Source: Actinomycetota bacterium
GTDB lineage: Bacteria; Actinomycetota; CADDZG01; JAHWKV01; JAOPZY01
NCBI GenBank assembly: GCA_035765775.1
Contig: DASTWV010000050.1
Span: 1 to 64,000 of the forward strand
Direction: 5' to 3'
Length of the DNA: 64,000 nt
Part shown: positions 43,587-53,131 of the stretch, piece by piece
Numbering within the stretch: position 1 is the first letter of the stretch
Layout of the letters: each line of letters begins with the position of its first letter
Translations under genes and position numbers: made by a program
The notes under the pieces: generated by a model
Databases searched by the model: none
What the model was told of the DNA's origin: nothing
Seen by the model: only the letters and a program-made list of their open reading frames with translations

Positions 43587-44345
43587 ATGGTTGATGAGGC
43601 GCAGCGCGACATCGATCGTGAGCGAACCCGGGAACTGTTCGAGCGGCTGCACTCGGATCCCAAGGCCCGGGAACAGCTCGTCGAGTTGCACCTGCCGCTC
43701 GTGGAATACCTCGCCCGCCGCTTCCGCGGCCGGGGCGAGCCCCTCGACGACCTGGTCCAGGTAGCCAGCCTGGGCCTCCTGAAGGCCATCGACCGCTTCG
43801 ACCCCGAACGCGGCGTCGAGTTCTCCACCTACGCCACGCCCACCATCGTGGGCGAGCTGAAGCGCTATTTCCGCGACAAGGGCTGGGCCATCCGCGTCCC
43901 ACGCCACCTCCAGGAGGTCGGGCTGCAGGTGGCCGAAGCCCTGCCCGCCCTGGCGCAGGAGCTCGGCCGGTCGCCCAAGCTGAGCGAGATCGGCGAGGCC
44001 CTCGGGTACCAGGAGGAAGAGGTCCTGGAGGCGATGAACGCCGCCCAGGTCTACTCGCTGCGCTCGCTCGACGCCCCCGCCGGGGCGGACGACACCACCC
44101 AGGCGGTCGCCCGGCTGGGGGCCGAGGACGAGGCCATCGAGCTCTTCGAGTCCTGGGCCAGCGTCGCCCCGCTGCTGAAGCAGCTCCCCGGCCGGGAGCG
44201 CGAGATCCTGTACCTGCGCTTCGTGGCCAACGAGACCCAGAGCGCGATCGCCGACAAGCTCGGCATCTCGCAGATGCACGTCTCCCGCCTGCTGGCCAAG
44301 ACCCTGTCAACGCTCCGGGAGGCCGTGGGCAGCTTCGACGGCTGA
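43587..44345 (+). CDS. SigF/SigB-family sigma factor
   Basis: The 252-residue sigma-70 group 3 protein has region 2 (LVEYLARRFRGRGEPLDDLV, QVASLGLLKAIDRFDPERGV, FSTYATPTIVGELKRYFRD), region 3 and region 4 (LPGREREILYLRFVANETQS, AIADKLGISQMHVSRLLAKT). It belongs to the SigB/SigF/WhiG-like general stress and sporulation group. An RsbW-like gene precedes it. The REC-PP2C-HATPase-STAS protein near 5.2 kb is a plausible upstream controller, by family logic only. Confidence 0.95.
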   Translation: MVDEAQRDIDRERTRELFERLHSDPKAREQLVELHLPLVEYLARRFRGRGEPLDDLVQVASLGLLKAIDRFDPERGVEFSTYATPTIVGELKRYFRDKGWAIRVPRHLQEVGLQVAEALPALAQELGRSPKLSEIGEALGYQEEEVLEAMNAAQVYSLRSLDAPAGADDTTQAVARLGAEDEAIELFESWASVAPLLKQLPGREREILYLRFVANETQSAIADKLGISQMHVSRLLAKTLSTLREAVGSFDG

Positions 44346-44351
44346 GGCCCT

Positions 44352-45665
44352 CTAGGGGAGCGGCGACTCCAGGCGCAGGAGGTCGTCCAGGGTCTCCCGG
44401 CGGACGATCTCGTGGGCCTCCCCGTTGCGCACCAGGACCACCGCCGGCCGGGGGGCCTTGTTGTAGTTGGAGGCCATCGAATAGCCGTAGGCCCCGGTCG
44501 CCGGGATGGCGAGCACGTCGCCCCGGCCCACCGACGCCGGCAGCGGCACGTCGGGGACGAGGATGTCGCCCGACTCGCAGTGCATGCCGGCGACCGTCAC
44601 CAGGCGGGTCGGCTCGTGGCGGGCCTTGTTGGCGACGACGGCGGCGTAGCGGGCCTGGTACAGGGCGGGGCGGATGTTGTCGCTCATGCCGCCGTCCACC
44701 GACACGTAGGTCCGGATGCCCGGGATCTCCTTCACGACCCCCACCCGGTACAGGGTCACGCAGGCGTTGCCGGTGAGGAACCGGCCGGGCTCGAAGCACA
44801 GGTGGGGGACCGGGATGCGGTGGCGGGCGGCTTCCCGCTCGGCGGTCTCGGCCACCAGGGCGGCGAGGAGGTCGAGGCGCAGCGGGTAGTCGCCTGCCAC
44901 GTAGGGGATCCCGAGGCCCCCGCCCAGGTTCACTTCGCTCAGCCGCACCCCGCACCGGGCCTCGGCGGCGGCCAGGAAGGCGAACAGGATCTCGACCGTC
45001 TTGCCGAAGGGGTCGTAGGAGAAGATGTTCGAGCCGATGTGGGCGTGGATGCCCACCAGGTCGAGGGCAGGCTGGCCCACCGCCGCCTCGACCGCCGCCA
45101 TCGCCAGGCCGGCTTCGATCGAGAGCCCGAACTTCGAGTCCTCCTGGCCGGTCTGGATGTAGGTGTGGGTATGGGCCTCGACGCCCGGGGTCACGCGGAG
45201 CAGGACCGGCTGCCGGCGCCCGGCGGCGGCGGCCGCGGCGGCGACCCGCTCGACATCGTCCAGGTTGTCCAGGGCGATGCGGCCGATGCCGGCTTCCACC
45301 GCCCGCACGATCTCGGCCCCCGACTTGTTGTTGCCGTGCAGGATCAGGTGCGCAGGATCGAGCCCGGCCGCGAGGGCGGCATGCAGCTCGCCCGCCGAGG
45401 CGACGTCGGCGCCCAGGCCCTCCCGCCCGGCCAGTTGCAGCACGGCGAGCGACGGGAACGACTTGGCGGCGAAGTAGAGCGTGGCGTCCGGGAAGGCGGC
45501 GCGCAGGGCGCGGGCGCGGGTGGCGAAGGTCTCGTCGTCGAAGACGTACAGCGGGGTGCCGAAGCGGGCGGCCAGCTCCGGGGCGTCGCAGCCGCCGATC
45601 TCCAGGTGGCCGGCCTCGTTCACCCGGGCGGTCACCGGCAGGACGTCCTTCAGCGTGTGGGGCAT
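44352..45665 (-). CDS. lysA: Diaminopimelate decarboxylase
   Basis: The 437-residue PLP enzyme converts meso-diaminopimelate to lysine. The PLP lysine is Lys68 in YFAAKSFPS. The glycine-rich phosphate loop is NLGGGLGIPY, and HIGSNIF and CESGDIL are the usual substrate and dimer motifs. It is the last gene of response regulator-argS-lysA, 19 bp after argS. An argS-lysA pair is common in actinobacteria. Confidence 0.95.
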   Translation of the reverse strand: MPHTLKDVLPVTARVNEAGHLEIGGCDAPELAARFGTPLYVFDDETFATRARALRAAFPDATLYFAAKSFPSLAVLQLAGREGLGADVASAGELHAALAAGLDPAHLILHGNNKSGAEIVRAVEAGIGRIALDNLDDVERVAAAAAAAGRRQPVLLRVTPGVEAHTHTYIQTGQEDSKFGLSIEAGLAMAAVEAAVGQPALDLVGIHAHIGSNIFSYDPFGKTVEILFAFLAAAEARCGVRLSEVNLGGGLGIPYVAGDYPLRLDLLAALVAETAEREAARHRIPVPHLCFEPGRFLTGNACVTLYRVGVVKEIPGIRTYVSVDGGMSDNIRPALYQARYAAVVANKARHEPTRLVTVAGMHCESGDILVPDVPLPASVGRGDVLAIPATGAYGYSMASNYNKAPRPAVVLVRNGEAHEIVRRETLDDLLRLESPLP

Positions 45666-45684
45666 CGGCCTCGGCTCCGGTCCG

Positions 45685-47331
45685 CTACATCCGTTCGGGG
45701 GCCGAGACCCCGAGCAGCCCGAGGATGTTGGCCAGCACCTGGCGGGTGGCCTCGGCCAGCCACAGCCGGGCCTGGGTGAGCTCGGCGTCCTCGCCGATCA
45801 CCCGGCAGTCCCGGTAGAAGGCGTGGAAGGCTGCGGCCACCTCGTGGGCGAAGGTGGTGAGCCGGTACGGGGCGCGCAGGTTGGCCAGCACGGCGATGGT
45901 CTCGGGGTACTCGCCCAGCAGGCGGGCGAGGTCCTTCTCGCTGTCGTGGGTCAGGCGCTCGAGCGGCGCGGTGCTCACCGGCATCAACTCGATGCCCTGC
46001 TCCTCGCGCAGGCGGAGGATGGAGCAGATGCGGGCGTAGGCATACTGCGCGTAGTAGACCGGGTTCTCCTGGGAGGCGGCCTTCACCAAGTCGAGGTCGA
46101 AGTCCAGGGTGGAGTCCAGCGAGCGCAGCAGGAAGGTGAACCGGGCTGCGTCTGCCCCCACCTCCTCGATCAGCTCGTCGAGGGTGACGATGTCGCCGGT
46201 CCGCTTCGACATGCGCACTGGCTCGCCCCCCCGGGTCAGGTTGACCAGCTGGTAGAGCAGCACCTCGACGGCGATCGGCAGCCCCAGCGCCGCCCCGGCG
46301 GCCATCAGGCTGGGCACCGCCCCGTGGTGGTCGGCGCCCCAGACGTAGATCGCGTGGTCGAAGCCCCGCTCGGCCTTGTTCATGAGGTAGGCGACGTCGG
46401 AGGTGAGGTAGGTCGTGCGCCCGTCGGAGCGCACCAGGACCCGGTCCCGCTGGTCGCCGAACTCGCTGGAGCGGAACCACACCGCCCCGTCCTGGGTGAA
46501 GGTGTGGCCCGCCTGCTCGAGGGCCTCGAGGGCGGCGGCGATGCGGCCGGAGTCGAAGAGCGACTGCTCGGAGAACCAGCTGTCGAACCGCACGCCGAAG
46601 CGGTCCAGCGTGGCAGCGATCCGCTCCAGCATGCGGGCGAGGCCCCAGGCCCGGAGATCGTCGGTCCGGCCGACGAGGCGGTCGCCCTCGCCCTCGGCCA
46701 GCTGCCGGCCCAGCTCGACCATGTAGGCCCCGTGATAGCCCTCCTCGGGAAATCCGGTGTCCTGGCCGAGGGCCTGGCGGTACCGGGCATCGAGCGAGGC
46801 GACGAACAGGTCCATCTGGCGCCCGGCGTCGTTGACGTAGTACTCCCGCTCGACGCGGAATCCGGCTGCCTCCAGGAGCGCGGCGAGGGCGTCGCCGTAG
46901 GCGGCGTTGCGCCCGCTGCCGACGTGCAGCGGCCCGGTGGGGTTGGCGGAGACGAACTCGACCTGCACCCTGACGCCCTCCCCGAGGGCCTGGCGGCCGA
47001 AGTCCTCCCGCTCGGTAGCGACCGCCCGGATGGTGTCCTGGAGCCAGGTGTGGGTGAGGAAGAAGTTGATGAAGCCGGGCCCGGCGATCTCGACCCGGTC
47101 CACCCAGTCCGCCTCCGGGAGGGCCTCGAGCAGGCGGCCGGCCAGCACCCGGGGCGAGGTCCTGGCCTTGCCGGCCAGGGCGAGGGCGACGTTGGTGGAG
47201 AAGTCGCCGTGCTCCGCGCGGGCCGGGCGGGACAGCTCGAGCGGTGCTTCGGCGTCGGCGGGGAGCAGGCCGTCGCGGCGCAGCCCGGCAAGGGCGTCGG
47301 CGAGGAGCTCCCGGAGCCTGTCCTGGATCAA
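45685..47331 (-). CDS. argS: Arginyl-tRNA synthetase
   Basis: The 548-residue class I synthetase has the HIGH-type motif as GPLHVGSGRNAA and the KMSKS-type loop as VRMSKRTG, with an Arg-specific N-terminal domain and a C-terminal DALR domain (RAPYRLTTFAHEVAAAFHAFY). The start is a TTG that overlaps the response regulator stop (TTGA). A tRNA-Arg gene lies about 0.5 kb upstream on the other strand. Confidence 0.95.
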   Translation of the reverse strand: MIQDRLRELLADALAGLRRDGLLPADAEAPLELSRPARAEHGDFSTNVALALAGKARTSPRVLAGRLLEALPEADWVDRVEIAGPGFINFFLTHTWLQDTIRAVATEREDFGRQALGEGVRVQVEFVSANPTGPLHVGSGRNAAYGDALAALLEAAGFRVEREYYVNDAGRQMDLFVASLDARYRQALGQDTGFPEEGYHGAYMVELGRQLAEGEGDRLVGRTDDLRAWGLARMLERIAATLDRFGVRFDSWFSEQSLFDSGRIAAALEALEQAGHTFTQDGAVWFRSSEFGDQRDRVLVRSDGRTTYLTSDVAYLMNKAERGFDHAIYVWGADHHGAVPSLMAAGAALGLPIAVEVLLYQLVNLTRGGEPVRMSKRTGDIVTLDELIEEVGADAARFTFLLRSLDSTLDFDLDLVKAASQENPVYYAQYAYARICSILRLREEQGIELMPVSTAPLERLTHDSEKDLARLLGEYPETIAVLANLRAPYRLTTFAHEVAAAFHAFYRDCRVIGEDAELTQARLWLAEATRQVLANILGLLGVSAPERM

Positions 47332-47729
47332 CGGCCCCGCCCCTGCGGAGGCCGTTGGTACGTCCCGTCGAGGATCTGGCTGATGACGTCGAGCAGGGTG
47401 GTGGGGTCGAAGGGCTTGGTGACGTACTCGGCGACGCCGGCCTCGTAGCCCCGGCGGAGGTCGGCCTGCTGCGCCCGGGCGGAGAGGAAGATGACCGGTG
47501 TCTCGGCCAGCCCGGGTGTGCTGGCGAGCTGCTCCCGGGCGGCCCAGCCGTCGAGGCGGGGCATCATGATGTCCAGGATGATGAGGTCCGGGTGGCGCTC
47601 CTCGGCCTTGTCGAGCGCATCCTGGCCGTCGCACGCGGTCACGACGTCATAGCCCTCCATCTCCAGGTTGACCTGGAGGAGCTTGATGATCGTCGGGTCG
47701 TCGTCGGCGATGAGGATGGTCTTGGACAT
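47328..47729 (-). CDS. Single-domain response regulator
   Basis: The 133-residue CheY-like receiver has the acidic pocket Asp9-Asp10, the phospho-acceptor Asp53 in LIILDIMMP, the switch residue in IFLSARA and Lys in YVTKPFD. No output domain follows. It starts the argS-lysA unit and overlaps argS by 4 nt. The partner kinase is unknown; the orphan kinases in this window are candidates. No clear ribosome binding site precedes the ATG. Confidence 0.9.
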   Translation of the reverse strand: MSKTILIADDDPTIIKLLQVNLEMEGYDVVTACDGQDALDKAEERHPDLIILDIMMPRLDGWAAREQLASTPGLAETPVIFLSARAQQADLRRGYEAGVAEYVTKPFDPTTLLDVISQILDGTYQRPPQGRGR

Positions 47730-47844
47730 AGCGTGGCACTCGGTGACGTGGTCGGGTCCAAACATCATATGTGGCAGGGGAGAGCCGGCCCGGGCGGAAG
47801 GGGGGCGCAGTCGGGGCCGGGCGGCACACTAGAATGGCCCAGTT

Positions 47845-47920
47845 GCCCTCGTAGCTCAGGGGATAGAGCGTTCGCCTCCGGAGCGAAAGGCCGCAGGTTC
47901 GAATCCTGCCGGGGGCACCA
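47845..47920 (+). tRNA. tRNA-Arg (CCG)
   Basis: Acceptor GCCCTCG/CGGGGGC pairs fully with one T/G. The anticodon stem-loop is TTCGC-CTCCGGA-GCGAA, giving anticodon CCG for codon CGG. The T arm is GCAGG-TTCGAAT-CCTGC. The 3' CCA is encoded at 47918-47920. Confidence 0.97.
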
Positions 47921-48175
47921 ATCAGTCCACTTGCGCTTATGCCCGGCGGGCTCGCCTCCGTTTCCCGCCGGGGTCCGGCGGCGCCCGACCCCGGCCCCGC
48001 TGGGTCGCCCCGCGCTATGCCCACCGCCAATCCGGGCCGAGCTTCGGTCCCGAATGGTGCGTGAGACCGAGCAGCAGGGGGCGCTCGGAGGTCTGGCCGC
48101 TAGCAACCAGACGGTCCCTGAGTGGATCCCTGCATGGAGCCTCGGTACCGAAGGCATCTGAGGAAAGGAAACGCC
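47921..48175. other. Intergenic region after tRNA-Arg
   Basis: No gene or firm terminator was seen in this interval. AGGAAAGGAA at 48161-48170 is a strong ribosome binding site for the next gene. Confidence 0.4.
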
Positions 48176-48685
48176 ATGAAATTCCTGCCCACCAAGATTC
48201 ACGGGGCGCTCGATTACATCGTCGGCATCGCCCTGATCCTCGCCCCCAACCTGTTTCAATTCTCCTCGGTGGGCGGCCCGGCCGTGTGGGTCCCCCGCAT
48301 CCTGGGCGCCGGCCTCATCGTCTACAGCATCTTCACCAACTACGAGTGGGGCGTGATCCGGAAGCTGCCGATGACCTACCACCTGGTGGTCGACTTCGTT
48401 GCCGCCATGTTCCTGGCGATCTCGCCGGTGGTGTTCGGGTTCACCAACCACGGGGTGAACGCCTGGTTGCCCCACGTCGTCGTCGGTGTCGCCGTGATCG
48501 CAGTGGTTCTCGTGTCGCAGACCCAGCCGGGCAGCGCCCGGCGCCAGGCGGAGCCGGATGGGTCGCTGGCGGCGTCGCAGCCCGCTCGGGCCCAGGCCGC
48601 TCCCCGCAGCTCGGGTGCCTGGATGCCGGGCGCCACGGAGGCGGAACGTCGTGCCGAGCTGAACCGGCCTCGTACCCAGCACTGA
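48176..48685 (+). CDS. Four-helix membrane protein, SPW-repeat-like
   Basis: The 169-residue protein has four membrane helices in two similar halves (HGALDYIVGIALILAPNLF and YHLVVDFVAAMFLAISPVVF), as in small SPW-type membrane proteins. The last about 50 residues are hydrophilic. Function is unknown. The ATG follows a strong ribosome binding site. Confidence 0.78.
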   Translation: MKFLPTKIHGALDYIVGIALILAPNLFQFSSVGGPAVWVPRILGAGLIVYSIFTNYEWGVIRKLPMTYHLVVDFVAAMFLAISPVVFGFTNHGVNAWLPHVVVGVAVIAVVLVSQTQPGSARRQAEPDGSLAASQPARAQAAPRSSGAWMPGATEAERRAELNRPRTQH

Positions 48686-48781
48686 CGCCGCCCCGCTCGA
48701 CCCTCTGCCGCCCCGGCAGGCCCTTTGAGGCCGGCCGGGGTGGCTCCATTTCTCCCGGCCCATGGGCCGCCCGGGCTGGAG

Positions 48782-49660
48782 TTAGGCGCCGCCCGCAAAC
48801 GCTGTGGCGTGATCGGTGACCCACTGGCGAAACGATCGGGGCGCCGATCCGAGGATGTCGAACACCGTCGAGGAGATGAAGGCGGGCACTCCCATCGTTG
48901 CGCCCCAGGCGGCGAGCAGCATGTCCAGGGCCGGGCGGGGCCAGATTCCCTCCGCCTCGGAGCGGAACTCGTCCGGCGACAGGTCGTGAAATTCGATCCG
49001 GCGGCCGACGACGTCCCCGATGATCCTCACCTGCTCGGCCTGGCTCAGTGACTCGGGGCCGGTGAGGACGTAGTCGCCCCCGTTGTGCCCGTCTTCGTAC
49101 AGCGTCCGGGCTGCGACCGCAGCCACGTCGCGGTCGTCGACGGGGGCCGTCTCGGCGGCGCCGTAGGGCCACCGGACCGCACCGCCGGCGCGGATCACCG
49201 GCGCCCACCAAAACAGGGCATTGGATGCGAAGATCCCCGGCCGGATGATTGTCCACTCGAGCCCGGAGGCGGCGATGTTCCGCTCGATATCGGCGTAGAG
49301 CGCGGCCATGGGATTCGGCTGCTGGAAGAACGGGTGCGGGGTCTGGTGGGGGGCTGAGAGGAAGACGACCCGTCGGGCGTGGGTGGCGAGGCGCTCGACA
49401 ACCGCCGGGGCAGTGGCCGCCGGAGCGGTCCAGACCAGGAAGACCGTACCGACCCCCCGCAGTCCTGCATCGAGCGATTCAGGCACGGTGAGGTCGCCGG
49501 TGACGACGTCGACGCCGCCGGGCAGCGTCCCGGCCACCTCGGAGCGATGGGTGAGGGCGCGTACGGGCACGCCCACCTCCAGCAGGAGGTCGACGACGGC
49601 GCGCCCCACCCGGCCGGTCGCCCCGGTAACGAGCACCGGGGGCACTGGCGTCTGCGTCAT
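48782..49660 (-). CDS. NmrA-like NAD(P)-binding protein
   Basis: The 292-residue protein begins with a Rossmann motif (VLVTGATGRVGRAVVDLLLE) and follows the NmrA/atypical SDR pattern (VTGDLTVPESLDAGLRGV, WTIIRPGIFASN, then VDDRDVAAVA). The active-site YxxxK is absent, typical of atypical SDRs. It may act as a redox sensor or an oxidoreductase. It converges with the SPW-like gene. Confidence 0.86.
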   Translation of the reverse strand: MTQTPVPPVLVTGATGRVGRAVVDLLLEVGVPVRALTHRSEVAGTLPGGVDVVTGDLTVPESLDAGLRGVGTVFLVWTAPAATAPAVVERLATHARRVVFLSAPHQTPHPFFQQPNPMAALYADIERNIAASGLEWTIIRPGIFASNALFWWAPVIRAGGAVRWPYGAAETAPVDDRDVAAVAARTLYEDGHNGGDYVLTGPESLSQAEQVRIIGDVVGRRIEFHDLSPDEFRSEAEGIWPRPALDMLLAAWGATMGVPAFISSTVFDILGSAPRSFRQWVTDHATAFAGGA

Positions 49661-49764
49661 GCGGCGGTCGAGGTCTTCGTTGACACGGCCACGACGTGGA
49701 TCATGCCATCGACGACGCAGCGCAGGCCGGGGCCGGGTTGGGCCCCAAGGTATGCTGAGTTGTC

Positions 49765-50145
49765 ATGGCCGTGCACCTGCAGCGGACGTTGGCTGAGAAG
49801 GGCGACGGGCTCGGTGACCCGGTTCTCGTCACGGTTGACGCCGAGGGAATCCCGCACACGTCCATGGTCCGTGTCGCCTTGTCCGACCAGGCGGACACGC
49901 TGGTCGTGGAGCCCGCCCCCCGGACCTGGCCGGGCTGCGAGGCGGCCGGCCGCAACCGGGTCACCCTGTTCTGGCCCCCGTCCCGCTCGGGCGACCACAA
50001 CCTGATCGTCGACGGGATCGCCGCCGCCGACATCGGTGGGACGGGCCTGACCGTCTCCTCGCTCCGGGCCGTGCTCCACCGCCGGGTGCCAGCACCACCG
50101 GGGACGGAGACGTCGTGCGGCTGGGACTGCGTTCCGCTGGAGTAG
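49765..50145 (+). CDS. Pyridoxamine 5'-phosphate oxidase-like flavin-binding protein
   Basis: The 126-residue protein has the split-barrel pattern of small flavin or F420-binding proteins (GDPVLVTVDAEGIPHTSMVR, then AAGRNRVTLFW). It is about 100 bp from, and divergent to, the NmrA-like gene, so both may belong to one redox function. The C-terminus is Cys-containing and loosely conserved. Confidence 0.68.
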   Translation: MAVHLQRTLAEKGDGLGDPVLVTVDAEGIPHTSMVRVALSDQADTLVVEPAPRTWPGCEAAGRNRVTLFWPPSRSGDHNLIVDGIAAADIGGTGLTVSSLRAVLHRRVPAPPGTETSCGWDCVPLE

Positions 50146-50167
50146 CTCTATCTGACAGGCCGATTGC

Positions 50168-50965
50168 TTGAACAGACACCCCGTCGAAGTCTTATATGAC
50201 CGTCTCGTGGAACAGCGAATTCCGTACCCGCAGCCTCCCCGAGCCGTCGAGAGGCCCGACTCAGATTCATGGCCGCCGATCAGGGGAGTGGGCTTTTTCC
50301 CGGGCGGCTACGGGCTGTGGAGGCCCGACCCATACGCCCCGCTCGCGGACTCCCCTCGTCCCGAGGGGGGTGTCATGTGGGTAGGCAACAACTTTGGGAC
50401 CGTGGATTATATCGATAGGTGCAGGAACCACGGCAACACGGAAGTACACTTAAAGCTCGACGGACGCTTCGAGTGCCGATGCCCAACGTGGAGGAACTTG
50501 CTCAATCTGATTGAAGAGACCGCCACTATATGCCTACACGATAGCTTTTTTACCAACGCCTTTATGGGATTCCTGCCGAGAGGGGCAAGCAATAAGAGTG
50601 CTCTTCCAGGGTCGGAGGTGGACGGCGATTTCGAATTAGCCTGCCGTTCATTCATGGCTGTCCAGGTTTCGATCCTGAAACCTCGTTTGATCGTTGCTCT
50701 CGGAAAGCCTGCACGCCTCCTTCTCGGCCGAGCTGGAAACAACGAATACTGGTGCAAACCAGTTGGGATGGCTCAGCTCGACGATACAGGTCACGCTATC
50801 GACGTGCTGACCTTTGAGTCGCAGGCTATTACAAGTGTGGCACTCGTTCACCCCTCGCAAAGACATGGCGTCTTGAGTCGGTTTCCTCGGCGACTCAGAG
50901 CGCCGTCCAAGGGCGACCCAGAAGCGACAATGCTCCGCGATGCCTTCAGGGCGGCCTCCCGCTAG
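50168..50965 (+). CDS. Uracil-DNA glycosylase-superfamily-like protein
   Basis: The 265-residue protein has blocks that resemble the UDG fold: VMWVGNNFG (motif 1 position), DSFFTNAFMGFLPRG, KPRLIVALGKPARLL and VHPSQRH (motif 3-like). Catalytic residues are not certain, so it may be a relative with another task. Codon use is far less GC-biased than its neighbours (ATA, TTA, AGA-type codons appear), which suggests transfer. The start is an inferred TTG. Confidence 0.5.
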   Translation: MNRHPVEVLYDRLVEQRIPYPQPPRAVERPDSDSWPPIRGVGFFPGGYGLWRPDPYAPLADSPRPEGGVMWVGNNFGTVDYIDRCRNHGNTEVHLKLDGRFECRCPTWRNLLNLIEETATICLHDSFFTNAFMGFLPRGASNKSALPGSEVDGDFELACRSFMAVQVSILKPRLIVALGKPARLLLGRAGNNEYWCKPVGMAQLDDTGHAIDVLTFESQAITSVALVHPSQRHGVLSRFPRRLRAPSKGDPEATMLRDAFRAASR

Positions 50966-51027
50966 CTGAAAGAGGAGTCTAATGCGCCGCTGTCCTGCAG
51001 CAGCTAGCGGGGTTGACCAGCTGACGG

Positions 51028-52166
51028 TCAGCCCGGCGAAGCCCAATGCGGCATCCAGCGCTTCATGAAGCCGTCGAACATGGGCACCGTGAAGTTGATT
51101 TCTCCCCACCTGGGCGAGTAGCAGAGATATTTCCGCAGAAGTCCATCCCGTACAGGCCAGAGAGCGGAAGGCGTCCTGCCCAAGAGGCCAGCAGCATCCT
51201 TTGACCGCAGCGGGCCGGGTCCCAGTGCAGCCATGGCTCGGAGGTAGCGCTTCGTTCCAGATTTTTCGTCCGCCCGATCCGTACACGGAAGAAGCCGTGG
51301 TCCAATTCCGAGGTGGCGATTGGAATGCTACGTCGGACGTCATCAGCATCGATAATGTCCCACCGACACCCGGGCCGCGTCCCCTGCCTGCTTGCCGAAC
51401 TCCTGAAAGGAAGTACGGATACCCTGCGGAGATCGCGCGACAACTAGGTTAAGAGTTTATCTGTCCGTGAAACCCCTTCCTGCTCCGCGGGCACTGCTAG
51501 GGCTTTCACGGGTTCCTCCCCAGTGAGAGAGCCGATAACGGGGAGGGTGACATCCGCTCGGCATAGGATTTGGCTTGGCCGGTCAGCATCGCCAGCGACG
51601 GGAGTCCAGCCCCAGCCACGGTGATGGGCAGATTGAACTGTGCCGCGCGACGCATGCCCATCACGAGGGCCTCCAGCGAGCCAAATCCGATGTAGTGGAG
51701 TTCGTCGATAGTGATGAGGATGCCGGTGGCGTGATCCGGAGCCACCTCTCCAAGCTCGACGAATAGACCAGCGAGGTCAGTAGGCAGATCCCCGGAATCG
51801 GCCGGTCCCTGGATGGCCTCAAACGTCGATGCCAAGTTCGGGCCCGCCGGGCAGGCGAACGCTGAATGCTTCCAAGATGCCGAGGGCGTGGCGAAGCGGC
51901 GGCCAACCTTGCGGGCAACTTGCCGTCCTCGCTGATCTCGATGTGCTCATGGAAATACCCGCGGGAACCGGCGATCTGTCCAAGCTCGTTGAGCAGCACC
52001 GTCTTTCCGACGCCTCGCAACCCAGTCAGCATCTGGCTTCTGCCCGGCCGACCGAGCAGGACGCGTTGGAGCGCGACATCCAGCTCGTCGATCTCGCGGT
52101 CACGCCCCACCAGACGAGGTGGGCTCGATGCCCGCTCCGGGACTGGAAAGGGTTCTGACCGGGTTC
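51028..52166 (-). pseudogene. Decayed AAA ATPase (ORC/Cdc6-like bacterial family)
   Basis: Fragments of a common actinobacterial AAA ATPase are readable in order but in several frames. They are NPF and PGAGIEP near the start, LVGRDREIDELD and Walker A TGLRGVGKTVLL (51900-52120), and Walker B ILITIDELHYIG with VAGAGLPSL and AKSYAERM (51506-51835). They continue with IPIATSELDHGFFRVRIGR (near 51300) and the winged-helix end (AGLLGRTPSALWPVRDGLL, FTVPMFDGFMKRW), ending at 51028. An extra base near 52120 breaks the frame before LVGRDRE. The lid region is deleted. The gene is clearly dead. Confidence 0.85.
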
Positions 52167-52462
52167 ACTGGAAAGGCTAGGGTTTACAACTCAGTGTAGC
52201 TTGCTAGCTATAAACCGTTGGCGACGCTATACTTCGGCTTGCTAGGGTGGCCCTGAAGGGGCGTCCAGCAGTCGGGCGGCGGGAGTGACCCGTGGGCAGC
52301 GGGGCTGGAGGCTGGGGGAGGCAAGACTGGCCATTGCGGGAGAGAATTCTCCGGAGCTTCCCGGTGACGGAAGCGGACCCAACGAAAGGCGTTCGGAAGG
52401 ACGTCGGCCATCAAGCACCGCAGCACCAACCGAGCAGTCCGACCGACAGAAGGGGGAGGCAC
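52167..52462. promoter_or_regulatory. Upstream region of the peroxiredoxin gene
   Basis: This gap has an AT-richer start (52190-52240) with TAGCTA, 17 bp and TATACT (52229-52234), a possible promoter. AGGGGGAGG at 52451-52459 is the ribosome binding site. The long 5' part of the reading frame lacks coding bias and is treated as leader. Confidence 0.4.
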
Positions 52463-53131
52463 GTGACGCTGCAGATCAACGCCCTGGCACCCGACTTCAA
52501 GGCCAACACCACCGAGGGGCCGATCAGGTTCCACGAATGGATCGGCGACTCCTGGGCGGTGCTGTTCTCGCACCCGAAGGACTTCACCCCGGTGTGCACC
52601 ACCGAGCTGGGCTACATGGCGAAGATCAAGCCGGAGTTCGACCGGCGCGGTGTGAAGATCATCGGGCTGTCGGTGGACACCACCGACAAGCACGAGCAGT
52701 GGGCCGCCGACATCGCCGAGACCCAGGGCACGGCCCCCAACTACCCGATCATCGGCGACGGCGACTTCAATGTCTCCAAGCTGTACGGCATGCTGCCCGC
52801 CGAGGTGTCCGGTGACCCGGCGGCCCGGACGCCCGCTGACAACCAGACCGTGCGCAACGTGTTCGTCATCGGCCCGGACAAGAAGATCAAGCTGGTCCTG
52901 GTCTACCCGATGACCACCGGCCGGAACTTCGACGAGGTCCTGCGGGTGATCGACTCGCTGCAGCTCACCGCCTCCCACAAGGTCTCGACGCCGGTCAACT
53001 GGCGGCCGGGCGAGAAGGTGATCATTGCCGGCTCGGTCAACAACGAGCAGGCCAAGGAGCTTTTCGGCGAGTGGGAGTCGCCGAAGCCCTACATCCGCAT
53101 CGTCCCGGACCCCACGGGTGCAGTGCGGTGA
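52463..53131 (+). CDS. 1-Cys peroxiredoxin, Prx6 type
   Basis: The 222-residue thiol peroxidase has the peroxidatic Cys45 in HPKDFTPVCTTELG and no resolving Cys in the usual place. The Prx6-type C-terminal extension is clear (ASHKVSTPVNWRPGEKVIIA). It reduces hydrogen peroxide or lipid peroxides in the cytoplasm. The next gene begins in its stop (GTGA), linking peroxide removal to persulfide metabolism. Confidence 0.93.
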   Translation: MTLQINALAPDFKANTTEGPIRFHEWIGDSWAVLFSHPKDFTPVCTTELGYMAKIKPEFDRRGVKIIGLSVDTTDKHEQWAADIAETQGTAPNYPIIGDGDFNVSKLYGMLPAEVSGDPAARTPADNQTVRNVFVIGPDKKIKLVLVYPMTTGRNFDEVLRVIDSLQLTASHKVSTPVNWRPGEKVIIAGSVNNEQAKELFGEWESPKPYIRIVPDPTGAVR

